Assembly: GCA_963747375.1 (NCBI GenBank)
Contig: CAVVFL010000002.1
Location: 248,001-312,000, forward strand
Origin: Sva-07 sp963747375
GTDB taxonomy: Bacteria > Actinomycetota > Acidimicrobiia > Acidimicrobiales > Ilumatobacteraceae
DNA: 64,000 bases
Direction of reading: 5' to 3'
Shown: piece by piece, positions 43,721 to 52,956 of the stretch
How the letters are laid out: every line of letters begins with the position of its first letter
How positions within the stretch are numbered: the first letter of the stretch is position 1
The notes under the pieces: model-generated
Told to the model about the DNA's origin: nothing
Databases searched by the model: none
The model's input: only the letters and a program-made list of their open reading frames with translations
Position numbers and translations under genes: made by a program

Positions 43721-43770
43721 GGGTTTGGGTTTGGGGTTTGGGGTTCGGGTTCGGGTTCGGGTTTTAGGGG
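43721..43770 (+). repeat. Telomere-like G-tract repeat
   Basis: About eight runs of three or four G separated by TTT or TTC, ending GGGTTTTAGGGG. It directly abuts the family B hairpin and precedes the FtsH-like stop (43775). It should form a G-quadruplex on the + strand. Confidence 0.75.
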
Positions 43771-43774
43771 CAGG

Positions 43775-45559
43775 TCAGGTGGAGCGGACGGGGGCGATGC
43801 GGACGGGACCGCGGCGCTCGGTGACGTCGGTGTATTCGGCGACGATCGCCTTGATCTGGTCGCCTTCGAGTTCGTCGCGCTCGCACAGGCCGTCGGCAAT
43901 GCGCAGCAGAGCGTCGCGGTACTTCGACGTCATGAGCGCGGCGCGCTCGGAACCCTCGGTCAGCAACGCCTCGGCCGCCTCGCGGCTCCGCTCGTCCGAC
44001 AACACCTTGGCCACGAGATTGGCGGCCGTGGGAATCGCGGCTGCTTCGAGGCTCAGCAGGCCCGGCCCGTTGCCGAGCTGGCCGACCAGTTGCGAGGCGA
44101 TGTTCGTCGCGACCGCGAGGTCCGATGAGATGCCGCTCGATGCTTCGCCGTACTCCTGGAGCTCGGCGGCACGACCGGCGAGGGCGACGGCGATGAGGTC
44201 ACGGGCGTCGCTCGGCGTCTTCAGGAACCGCTCCTCGACGTCGCCGTGAGCGACGAGGCCGAGGGCCGCCGAGCGACGCAGGATCGACGCCATCTTCACG
44301 TCGCGACGGGTCAGGATCGCCGTGAGTGCGTGGCCCGCCTCGTGGATGGCGATGCGCCGACGCTCGTCGGGGTGGTACCCCATCTCGTGGGCGACGCCGA
44401 CCTCGGTGACGAGCTGCGCCTGCAGGACGTCGGTGACGTTCATCGACGTGCGGCTGTAGCGCAACGCGATGATCAGGGCCTCGTCGAGGAGCTTCTCGAT
44501 CTTCACCGGCGTGTAGCCGGCTGACAGGTCGGCGATCAACGCCGCCGTCACGGAGTCCTCGTGGTTCTTCTTGTTCAGGTAGTACTGGGCGATCTCCAAG
44601 CGGTCGGCACGCGGCGGCAGGTCGAAGCCGATCACACGGTCGAATCGACCGGGGCGCAGCAGCGCCGGGTCGAGGTCGGCGGCCCGGTTCGTCGAGGCGA
44701 CGATCAGGATGTTGGCCTCGCTGCGGGTCGGACGAGGGCGGCGCTTGTCGGCCGGCAGGAACGTGTTGAACCAGTCGATGCAGCTCGCCTTGAACTTCTG
44801 ACGGCCGGTCGGGAGATCGAAGCTCTGCATCTGCACGAGCAGTTCGTTGACGACGCCGACGATGCCTTCGCGCATCGAACCGCTGTTCATGCCACTGCGA
44901 GCGCCACCGATGGCGTCGAACTCCTCGATGTAGCCGATGGCGCCGCCCTCGTCACGCGCCGCCTTGCGCAGCGCCTTGAAGAACGAACGGATCTTCTTGT
45001 TCGTCTGGCCGTAGTACATCGACTGGAACTCGCTGGCCGACACGAACAGGAACGGCACGCCGGCCTCGGCGGCCATCGCCTTGGCGAGGTACGTCTTGCC
45101 GGTGCCGGGAGGGCCTTCGAAGAGCACGCCACGCCGAGCGTTGCCGCCCATCTCGCGCTGGAAGGTCTCCGACGCGAGGAACAGGTTCATGCTGTCGATC
45201 GCTTCGCGCTTGGTCTGGTCGGCGCCGACCACGTCGTCGAGCCGGATGTTCGAATCCGACGCCCGGAGCAGTGTGTGGGGCGACTTCCCGGCGGTGAGGA
45301 ACGGGATGAAGATGACCGTGCCGAGGATGACGATGAGCCCGAGCGCGATGACGATCTCGGGATTGCCCATCAGCCAGCCGGGGATGCCGGGGCGGATCGG
45401 GTTGTCGTTGACGAGTCGCCAGAACAGATAGGCGAACACTGCGCCGAGCAGGATCAGGGTCTTGCGGAGCCGCTTCTGGCGGGTGCGTTCACGGTTGGCG
45501 TTGGCGTCGATGTCCTTGCCGCTCAACATCTCGCCAGTGCTCAATCGGGCCAGTTCCAT
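43775..45559 (-). CDS. FtsH-like AAA+ membrane zinc protease, divergent type
   Basis: 594 residues. Two N-terminal membrane helices (LILLGAVFAYLFWRLV and VIALGLIVILGTVIFIPFL), AAA domain with Walker A GPPGTGKT near residue 152, SRH STNRAADLDPALLRPGRFD, and a protease domain with HEAGH near 405 plus SSGISSDLAVAT. It departs from standard FtsH in two ways. Walker B reads IGYIEEFDAIG (first acidic residue Glu, not Asp). About 50 residues (QMQSFDLPTGRQKFK to RPTRSEAN) are inserted before the second AAA strand. It is probably a paralogue of the main FtsH. Good Shine-Dalgarno (AGGGGAA). Confidence 0.85.
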   Translation of the reverse strand: MELARLSTGEMLSGKDIDANANRERTRQKRLRKTLILLGAVFAYLFWRLVNDNPIRPGIPGWLMGNPEIVIALGLIVILGTVIFIPFLTAGKSPHTLLRASDSNIRLDDVVGADQTKREAIDSMNLFLASETFQREMGGNARRGVLFEGPPGTGKTYLAKAMAAEAGVPFLFVSASEFQSMYYGQTNKKIRSFFKALRKAARDEGGAIGYIEEFDAIGGARSGMNSGSMREGIVGVVNELLVQMQSFDLPTGRQKFKASCIDWFNTFLPADKRRPRPTRSEANILIVASTNRAADLDPALLRPGRFDRVIGFDLPPRADRLEIAQYYLNKKNHEDSVTAALIADLSAGYTPVKIEKLLDEALIIALRYSRTSMNVTDVLQAQLVTEVGVAHEMGYHPDERRRIAIHEAGHALTAILTRRDVKMASILRRSAALGLVAHGDVEERFLKTPSDARDLIAVALAGRAAELQEYGEASSGISSDLAVATNIASQLVGQLGNGPGLLSLEAAAIPTAANLVAKVLSDERSREAAEALLTEGSERAALMTSKYRDALLRIADGLCERDELEGDQIKAIVAEYTDVTERRGPVRIAPVRST

Positions 45560-45716
45560 GCGGTTCCCCTGTCTGCTGTGACGCCGCTGTGACGGAGCGG
45601 TCGGCATCTCGGTGGTGTTCACCGAACGTAGCCCGGCAACACCGACAGTGGTCAAGGCCTGCGAGTCAAGCCTTGGTCAAGTTTGTGTGAGGAACGTGTG
45701 GGGAGGATCGGTGCCC

Positions 45717-45722
45717 TAGTGT
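45717..45722 (+). promoter_or_regulatory. -10 hexamer of the membrane protein gene at 45730
   Basis: TAGTGT lies 7 nt before the ATG at 45730. Confidence 0.5.
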
Positions 45723-45729
45723 TCGCCAC

Positions 45730-46182
45730 ATGATCGCTGCCTACGACGGAACCGGTTTCAAGGTCGTGCTGTTCCTGCACATCCTCACGGCGCTCGTCGC
45801 CTTCTCCCCGGCATTCGTGCACCCCCTGCTCGCCAACCAGACCAAGGGGTTCGACGCCACCGCTCGAGGCAAGGTCCTCGGTCTGCTCGCGGGCAACGGG
45901 CGACGCATCTACGCCCCGGCACTCATCCTCGCCGGGCTGTTCGGTTTCGCCATGCAAGGGATGTCCGACGGGGTCATCGAGTTCAGTCAGACCTGGTTCT
46001 GGATGGCGGTCGTGGTGTGGATCGCGATGAACGGAATCCTGCACGGGATGCTGCTGCCCGCCGAGCGTGCCGTGGCCGGCGGCGATGAATCGGCGGTCAA
46101 GAAGGTCGACACCGCCGGGATCATCATGACCGTGTTGCTGCTGGTGATGCTGTACCTGATGGTCTTCAAGCCGGGCTTCTAG
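45730..46182 (+). CDS. Four-helix integral membrane protein (DUF2269-like)
   Basis: 150 residues with four hydrophobic segments (VVLFLHILTALVAFSPAFV, ALILAGLFGFAMQGM, FWMAVVVWIAMNGILHGM and GIIMTVLLLVMLYLMVF). The first helix with LHIL and a central basic loop (GNGRRIYAP) resemble DUF2269-type proteins; the match is only by eye. No catalytic motif. It stands alone between the divergent FtsH-like gene and odhA. Confidence 0.7.
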   Translation: MIAAYDGTGFKVVLFLHILTALVAFSPAFVHPLLANQTKGFDATARGKVLGLLAGNGRRIYAPALILAGLFGFAMQGMSDGVIEFSQTWFWMAVVVWIAMNGILHGMLLPAERAVAGGDESAVKKVDTAGIIMTVLLLVMLYLMVFKPGF

Positions 46183-46211
46183 AACACTCGGCCGCCGACG
46201 AGCACCGGCGG

Positions 46212-46217
46212 TACGCT
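46212..46217 (+). promoter_or_regulatory. -10 hexamer of odhA
   Basis: TACGCT lies 7 nt before the GTG at 46225, with the same context (GGTACGCTGGCG) as the frr promoter. Confidence 0.5.
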
Positions 46218-46224
46218 GGCGCCC

Positions 46225-49200
46225 GTGGCAGCACCAGATGGTCAGGGGTCAGGATTCGGCGCGAACTCGTGGCTCGTCGAGGAGATGTACGAGCAGTTCG
46301 TCACCGATCCCGCATCGGTGAGCGAATCGTGGAGGGAGTTCTTCGCCGACTACCAGTCGCAGGCCCCGAGCGTCGCCGCCGCTGCTGCGACGTCGACACA
46401 GGTGCAGGCGGTCGTCGAGGCATACCGGGCGCCATCCGACGTCGAGATTCCCGCGAAGGCAGCGGCCAATGGAAACGGTTCGACGCCGACGCCGCGCGAC
46501 GCCTGCCCCGGCGGCGAGCCCGTCGGTGGTGGCGACCGAGGACGAGCCCGGCAAGCCCATTCGCGGAGCCGGGCGCGGCGATCGCCGCGAACATGGAGCG
46601 CAGCCTCACCGTTCCGACGGCCACCAGCTTCCGCAACGTGCCGGCCAAGTTGCTCGAGGTGAACCGCAAGGTCGTCAACGGATTCCGGGCGCGCACCGGC
46701 CAGACCAAGATCAGCTTCACCCACCTGATCGGCTTCGCCATCGTGCGCGCCATCGCCGACCAGGTGCCGGCGATGAAGAACACCTACGCCGAAGGCGCCG
46801 ACGGCAAGCCGCGTCTCGTCGTCAACGACCACGTCAACATGGGCCTCGCCGTCGACGTGCAGAAGTCCGACGGCAGCCGCACGCTCGTGGTGCCGGTGCT
46901 GCGCAATGCCGACACGCTCGACTTCGCCGGATTCCTCGCGGCGTACGAGGAGATCATTCGCAAGGTCAAGACGAACAAGCTGACCGTCGACGACTTTGCC
47001 GGTGCCAACGTCAGCCTCACCAACCCGGGCACCATCGGCACCGTGCAGTCCGTGCCGCGGCTCATGCCGGGCCAGGCCGTCATCGTCGGCGTCGGCAGCA
47101 TCGACTACCCCGCCGAATTCGAGGGTGCCGACCGGTCGAACCTCAGCTCGATCGGTGTCAGCAAGGTCGTCACCGTCACGAGCACCTACGACCACCGGAT
47201 CATCCAGGGCGCCGAGTCGGGAATGTTCCTCAAGCACGTCCACGAACTGCTCCTCGGTGAGCACGACTTCTACGAGGACATCTTCCACGCGCTCGACATG
47301 CCGTACGAGGCGGTCAAGTGGCGGCCCGACACCAACCCGATCGACCGCGAGGAGGCGATGCTCGCCAAGCAGATGGCGGTCGCCAAGCTGATCCGGGTGC
47401 ACCGCGTGCGGGGCCACCTGATCGCCGACCTCGATCCCCTGCGCTGGAAGGAGCCGGCGACGCCACGCGAACTCGACCCGGCCACGTACGGCCTCACCAT
47501 CTGGGACCTCGACCGCGAGTTCCTCACCGATGGTGTCGGTGGTGTGCCGAAGATGCGCCTCGGCGACCTCCTCGGCGTGCTGCGTGATGCATACTGCCGC
47601 ACGATCGGCGTCGAGTACATGCACATCCAGAACACCGACGAGCAGCAGTGGATCCAGGAGCGCTTCGAGGGTCCGCAGGCGCCGCTGTCGAAGGATCAGA
47701 AGGACCGGATCCTCGAGCGTTTGAACGCCGCGGAGTCGTTCGAGAAGTTCCTCGCCACGAAGTACGTGGGCACGAAGCGGTTCGGCATCGAAGGCGCCGA
47801 GTCGGCGATCCCGATCCTCGACGCGATCCTCTCGAACGCGGCCGACGCCAGCTTCGACGGCGCTGTGCTCGGCATGGCCCATCGTGGTCGTCTGAACGTC
47901 CTGTCGAACATCATGGGCAAGAGCTACGAGGCGATCTTCTCGGAGTTCGAGGGGCACATCGATCCGTCCTCCGTCCAGGGCTCCGGTGACGTCAAGTACC
48001 ACCTCGGCATGAAGGGCAAGTACGTCAGCCCGTCGGGCGCCGACGTTGCGATCGAACTCGCCGCCAATCCGAGTCATCTCGAAACGGTCGGGCCGATCGT
48101 CATGGGCATGGTCCGCTCGATGCAGGATCAGATCGAACCTGCCGGCTCGTTCAGTGTGCTGCCGTTGCTGATCCACGGCGACGCCGCGTTCGCCGGCCAG
48201 GGTGTGGTGGCGGAGTCGCTCGCGATGAGCGACATCGGCGGGTACCGCATCGGCGGCACGATCCACCTGATCATCAACAACCAGATCGGATTCACCACCG
48301 CCCCGCTGTACGCGCGGTCGTCGCTGTACTGCTCCGATGTCGCCAAGACGATCCAGGCCCCGATCTTCCATGTGAACGGTGACGATCCCGAGGCGTGCGT
48401 GCACGTGGCCCAGTTGGCCTGGGAGTACCGCCAACGGTTCCACAAGGACGTCGTGATCGACATGGTCTGTTATCGCCGTCACGGTCACAACGAGGGTGAC
48501 GATCCGAGCTACACCCAGCCGCTGATGTACAAGGCCATCTCCGAGCGTCGCAGCGTGCGCAAGCTCTACGTCGAGACCCTGGTTCGACGCGGCGACATCA
48601 CCGTCGACGAGGCCGAGCAGGCGCTCGGCGACTACCAGGGCAAGCTGCAGGTCGCGCTCGACGAGACCCGCTCGCAGGCACCGGCCGCGATCACCGTGCC
48701 CAAGCCGCCACGCCCCCTGGGCGTGCTGCCCCACATTCCGACCGGAGTCGATCGGGCGACACTCGACCGCATCTTCGCCAAGATGACCGACTACCCGGAG
48801 GGGTTCACGATCCACCCGAAGCTCGGCCGCCAGTTCGAGACCCGCGCCGGCATCTACGCCGAGGGCGAGGTCGACTGGGCGACGGCCGAGGCGCTCGCTC
48901 TCGGGTCGCTCGTGCTCGAAGGTCATCCGGTTCGTCTGGCCGGGCAGGACTCGCGTCGTGGCACGTTCAGCCAGCGTCACGCGGCGCTGATCGACTTCGA
49001 GACCGGCGAGGCGTGGATCCCGCTCGACGATCTCGACACCGAGGCGCATCTCTGGGTGTTCGATTCGCTGCTGTCCGAGTACGCCGCTCTCGGCTTCGAA
49101 TACGGCTACGCCCACGCCAATCGTGACGCGCTCGTGATGTGGGAGGCGCAGTTCGGCGACTTCATCAACGGCGCCCAGATCGTGATCGACCAGTACATCG

Positions 49201-49895
49201 TTGCCGCCGAGGACAAGTGGGATCAGCAGAACGGCGTCGTCCTCCTGCTCCCGCACGGCTACGAAGGCCAGGGTCCCGAGCACAGCTCGGCGCGCATCGA
49301 GCGGTTCATGACGCTCGCCGCCGAGGACAACATGCAGATCGTCAACACCACGACGGCGGCCAACTACTTCCATCTCCTGCGTCGCCAGGTGCACTCCGAG
49401 CGCCGTACACCGCTGATCGTGTTCAGCCCGAAGCAGGGCCTGCGGATGAAGCAGACCCGGTCACCGATCGACGAACTCACGACTGGATCGTTCCAGGAGA
49501 TTCTCGACGACCCGGGCCAGATCGACGCCGACGCGGTGCGCCGCATCGTGTTCTGTTCCGGCAAGGTGGCATGGGATGCGATCGAGGAACGCGATCGTCT
49601 GGGTGCTCCGGTCGCGGTCGTGCGCGTCGAACAGCTCTACCCGCTGCCGACCGAGCAGATGATGGCGATCCTCAAGAAGTACCCGAACGCACGCGAGCTC
49701 CGCTGGCTGCAGGAGGAGCCCGAGAACATGGGTGCGTGGAACTTCGTCGAGCACAACACGTGGCGGATCAAGGAGCAGGGCTACGACCTGCAGCACGTGA
49801 CTCGCGTCGAGTCCGGCAGCCCGGCGACCGGCTCCAAGGCCATCCACGACCAGGAACTCGCCGATCTCATGGAGCGCACCTTCCGCGGTCTCTGA
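46225..49895 (+). CDS. odhA: Multifunctional 2-oxoglutarate dehydrogenase E1/E2-like protein (OdhA/Kgd), frame-disrupted in the linker
   Basis: About 1,220 residues. The N-terminal tail (GANSWLVEEMYEQF) is followed by a variable linker, an E2-like acyltransferase domain (SFTHLIGFAIVRAI, TYDHRIIQGAESG), then the ThDP-dependent E1 with RGRLNVLSNIMGKS, SPSGADVAIELAANPSHLE, YRRHGHNEGDDPSYTQP and the C-terminal TPK domain. Actinobacterial enzymes of this type work with lipoyl proteins of the pyruvate complex in the TCA cycle. Two breaks lie in the linker, near 46490 and 46560. Each is restored by removing one base. The rest (over 3.3 kb) is unbroken. Confidence 0.93.
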
Positions 49896-49914
49896 GGCGA
49901 TCCGTCCTCCGTGG

Positions 49915-49954
49915 ATTGCGTGAGCGCAACGTCGAAGACGTTGCGCTCAGCAAT
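49915..49954 (+). terminator. Hairpin after odhA
   Basis: TGAGCGCAACGTC (49921-49933) pairs perfectly with GACGTTGCGCTCA (49937-49949) around GAA, extended by ATTGC/GCAAT with one bulge. It begins 19 nt after the odhA stop. The TTGCGCTCA motif recalls the core of the family B repeats. No U-tract is present. Confidence 0.6.
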
Positions 49955-49999
49955 GGCAAACGGGATCCGTCGAGCGACGACTGTGCGAGCGATGACGGC

Positions 50000-50657
50000 T
50001 CACCGAGCGCGCGCGGTGGCGCAGAACCAAGAGTGTGTCAGCGCAGTGCGATTCCGAGCACTGCACTCGAACTCGGTGATCGCCTGGTCGGCGGCGGTGA
50101 CCTTGATCGTCGTCATGCCCATTTTCGCGGCGGGCTTGAGGTTGATGCCGAGGTCGTCGAGGAACACGCACTCGTTCGGGCTCGACGCCGACGAGGTCGC
50201 AGGCGATCTCGTAGAAACGCGGCTCCGGCTTGCGGCAGCCAACCTTGCTCGACTCGACGATGTGATCGAACATCACCATGACGTCGCCGACGTCCATGCG
50301 CTGCTCGCCGCCCACCACGTTGTTGGTCAGGCAGGCGGTGCGATAGCCGGCACGGATCACGCGATCGAGCGCAGTCACCATCTCCGGTCGGATCTCGCCG
50401 GACAGCAGGCCCAGCACATCGGCACCGGGAACCCGGTTGCCGAGGGCCTCGGACTCGTCGGCGAACAGCGCATCGAACTCGAGGGGCGACACGTCGCTGC
50501 GCTCGAGGAGCGCCCAGGCGTTCGTGTCGGGATTGGTTGCATTCACCGACCGGATGAAGTCCAGCGGCAGGCCGTGGGCGGCCTCGTACCGGTTGAACGC
50601 TTCGAAGGGACTCGAGAGGATCACACCACCGAAATCCCAGAGCACTGCTCGGATCAT
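50000..50657 (-). CDS. HAD-family hydrolase (frame-disrupted)
   Basis: About 218 residues from the ATG at 50657. HAD motifs: nucleophile in IRAVLWDFGGVIL, motif II CLTNN, motif III KVGCRKPEPRFYE and, after a break near 50178, motif IV CVFLDDLGINLKPA. The first motif is of the DFGGV type, as in the HAD domains of epoxide hydrolase/ACAD10-like proteins, where the second Asp is Gly. Phosphatase activity is therefore uncertain. The gene ends within 50 nt of the odhA hairpin, convergent to odhA. Confidence 0.82.
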
Positions 50658-50665
50658 GACGGGCG

Positions 50666-50671
50666 AGCCTA
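50666..50671 (-). promoter_or_regulatory. -10 hexamer of the HAD gene
   Basis: TAGGCT on the minus strand lies 8 nt before the ATG at 50657. Confidence 0.45.
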
Positions 50672-50750
50672 CGATGGCTCCGCGGCAGCCGACCTCATCG
50701 AAGTCACGATGACGTGCGGCGTGCCCCAACCGACTCAGGAACGAGAAGCA

Positions 50751-52181
50751 ATGACATCAGGAAAAGGGCCAGCCCACGTCGTGGTCGACGGCTCCAACAT
50801 CGCCACGGAGGGCCGTTCGCTGCCCAGCCTCGCCCAGTTGAGCGAGGCGGTGATGAGTTTCATGGAGGAGCACCCCGACACGGCCATCACCGTCGTCGTC
50901 GACGCCACCTTCGGCCATCGCATCGACAAGAAGGAGGTGAAGGAGTTCGAGGACGGCATCTCCAACAACGAACTCGTCGCTCCTCCAGCAGGTGCGGTCG
51001 GCCGCGGCGACGCCTTCGTGCTCGCCATCGCCCAGAAATCGAATGCGTCGATCCTGTCGAACGACTCCTTCCAGGAGTTCCACGCCGACTACGAGTGGCT
51101 CTTCGACGAAGGTCGCCTGATCGGCGGCAAGCCCGTTCCGCACGTGGGCTGGGTCTTCGTCGACCGGCTTCCCGTTCGAGGCCCCGTCAGTCGCAAGGCG
51201 ACGGGGTCCAAGGGTGGGTCCCGTCGCGGAGCGAAGAAGGAAGGTGGCGACTCCGAGCGCCGAAGCGGCCGCAAGGCGAGCGATGCCGCCAGCCAACCCA
51301 TGCCGGTGCCCAAGACGCCGCCGCCCGGCCGGTCGCCGAAGTCCGAGGCCCGGGTACCCGACGAGGTCGAGGCGACGCCGGCCCCACAACGGCCCAACGT
51401 TCCCAAGTCCGGTGACACCGTCAACGACCTGATGCCATTCCTCGAGTTCGTCGAGCACCACCCGGTCGGCACGAGCGTGAACGGGACCGTCGAGTCGTAC
51501 TCGTCGCATGGCGCCTACATCTCGATCGGCGAGAACGGCGTGCGCGGGTACGTGCCGCTGCGCTTGATGGCCGACCCGGCACCGCCGAGCGCCCGCAAGG
51601 TGATGAAGCTCGGCGAGTCGGTGACGGTCGTCGTGGTGAGCTTCGCGCCGCTCCGGCGCAGTATCGACTGCGCCGTGCCCGACATGGCGCAGGCTGCCAT
51701 CGTGGCGGCGCGGGAGGAACAGGCCGAGGAGAGCTCCGCGCAGGCACCGGCCGCATCGAAGCGGGCACCGAAGAAGTCCGCCGCGAAGCAAGCCGCTCCG
51801 GATGCGGAGTCCGACGAGGCAGCGACAACGGTTCCGGCCAAGAAGGCGCCTGCCAAGAGGACTGCAGCCAAGAAGCCGGCCGCACCGTCGAGCGCTCCCA
51901 AGCAGCCGGCCGCCAGGAAGGCGGCGGCGAAGAAGGCCGCATCCACCACACAGCAAGCAAGGCCAAAGGCTCCTGCGAAGAAGGCCGCTGCCACGAAGGC
52001 ACCCGCGAAGAAGGTTGCAGCGACGAAGGCTGCAGCGAAGAAGGCTCCCGCCACAACGGCACCTGCGAAGAAGGCTCCTGCGAAGAAGGCCGCTGCCACG
52101 AAGGCTCCGGTCAAGAAGGCTCCTGCGAAGAAGGCTCCTGCCAGGAAGCGGACGTCGGCCTCGGGAGCAAACGGCGGCTGA
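50751..52181 (+). CDS. NYN/Zc3h12a-like RNase domain + S1 domain + histone H1-like Lys/Ala tail
   Basis: 476 residues in one frame. Residues 1-145: PIN-like NYN domain with acidic residues in VVVDGSNIATEG, VVVDATFGH, GRGDAFVLAIAQ and LSNDSFQEF. Residues about 150-220: basic, Ser/Pro-rich linker. Residues about 225-320: S1-like OB fold (PVGTSVNGTVESYSSHGAYI, GYVPLRLM, KLGESVTVVVVSF). Residues 330-476: repeats of PAKKAAATKAPAKK type, as in histone H1-like tails of actinobacterial nucleoid proteins. It looks like an RNA-binding ribonuclease with a nucleic-acid-coating tail (inference). A Shine-Dalgarno (AGGAACGAGAAG) precedes the ATG. exoA follows 1 nt after the stop. Confidence 0.82.
   Translation: MTSGKGPAHVVVDGSNIATEGRSLPSLAQLSEAVMSFMEEHPDTAITVVVDATFGHRIDKKEVKEFEDGISNNELVAPPAGAVGRGDAFVLAIAQKSNASILSNDSFQEFHADYEWLFDEGRLIGGKPVPHVGWVFVDRLPVRGPVSRKATGSKGGSRRGAKKEGGDSERRSGRKASDAASQPMPVPKTPPPGRSPKSEARVPDEVEATPAPQRPNVPKSGDTVNDLMPFLEFVEHHPVGTSVNGTVESYSSHGAYISIGENGVRGYVPLRLMADPAPPSARKVMKLGESVTVVVVSFAPLRRSIDCAVPDMAQAAIVAAREEQAEESSAQAPAASKRAPKKSAAKQAAPDAESDEAATTVPAKKAPAKRTAAKKPAAPSSAPKQPAARKAAAKKAASTTQQARPKAPAKKAAATKAPAKKVAATKAAAKKAPATTAPAKKAPAKKAAATKAPVKKAPAKKAPARKRTSASGANGG
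51771..52160 (+). repeat. AAG-GC(C/T) rich repeat coding the Lys/Ala tail
   Basis: Imperfect tandem GCGAAGAAGGCTCCTGCC-like units encode the KKAPAKK repeats of the NYN-S1 protein. Length variation between strains is likely. Confidence 0.7.
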
Positions 52182-52182
52182 C

Positions 52183-52956
52183 ATGCGTGTGGTCACGTGG
52201 AACATCAACTCGCTGCGCGCTCGCCAGGAGCGCGTGGAGGAATGGCTGGGTGAGGTGCAGCCCGATGTGTTGCTGCTGCAGGAGACCAAGCTCGCCGACG
52301 ATGCGTTCCCCGCGTTGTCGTTCGAAGCCCTCGGCTATTCGAGCGCGCACTACGGCCAGGGCCAGTGGAACGGCGTTGCCATTCTCTCGAAGGTCGGCAT
52401 CGACGACGTCGTGGCGAACTTCGCGGGCGATGTCGAACCCGATCCGGACGCTCGGATCATCACCGCCACGTGCGGTGGCGTGCGGGTGAGCAGCGTGTAC
52501 GTGCCAAACGGCCGATCGCTCGACGACGACCACTACACCTACAAGCTGTCGTGGCTCGACCGGCTCGTGGCCCACCTCGATGCCGACACCGACCCGAACC
52601 AGGCCGTGATCGTCGGCGGCGATTTCAACATCGCACCGGACGATCGTGACGTGCACGATCCGGCGAAGCTCGTCGGCGCCACGCATGTCAGCCAACCCGA
52701 ACGCGACCGGTTGGCGGCACTCGAGGAGTGGGGGCTCGTCGATGTGTTCCGCCGGCAGCACGCCGAGGATCGCGTGTACTCGTGGTGGGACTATCGGGCC
52801 GGCGACTTCCACCAGGGGCGCGGCATGCGCATCGACCTGTTGATGTGCTCGGCCTCAGTGGCGGCTCGTGCGGAGTGGTGCGTTGTCGATCGCAATGCCC
52901 GCAAGGGCAAGCAGCCGAGCGATCACGCCCCGGTCATCGTCGACCTGGTCGACTGA
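52183..52956 (+). CDS. exoA: Exodeoxyribonuclease III / AP endonuclease
   Basis: 257 residues. EEP-fold DNA repair nuclease. Motifs: VVTWNINSLRARQERVEEW, VLLLQETKLADD (metal Glu), VSSVYVPNG (Tyr), VIVGGDFNIAPDD (Asp-Asn), SWWDYRAGDFHQGRGMRIDL and the catalytic His in KQPSDHAPVIVDL. It cuts abasic sites and 3' blocks in base excision repair. xthA is an equivalent symbol. Coupled to the NYN-S1 gene with a 1-nt gap. Its 3' end overlaps the convergent uvrD2 gene. Confidence 0.93.
   Translation: MRVVTWNINSLRARQERVEEWLGEVQPDVLLLQETKLADDAFPALSFEALGYSSAHYGQGQWNGVAILSKVGIDDVVANFAGDVEPDPDARIITATCGGVRVSSVYVPNGRSLDDDHYTYKLSWLDRLVAHLDADTDPNQAVIVGGDFNIAPDDRDVHDPAKLVGATHVSQPERDRLAALEEWGLVDVFRRQHAEDRVYSWWDYRAGDFHQGRGMRIDLLMCSASVAARAEWCVVDRNARKGKQPSDHAPVIVDLVD

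Noticed and set aside
46350..49394. Very long minus-strand open frame (about 1,000 codons) opposite odhA
   Set aside because: High-GC antisense shadow of odhA; composition is typical of reversed codons and it contains no recognisable domain.
49911..50750. Plus-strand frame opposite the HAD gene, in frame with the NYN-S1 protein
   Set aside because: The NYN domain begins at the ATG at 50751 with its own Shine-Dalgarno; the upstream part is antisense to the HAD gene.
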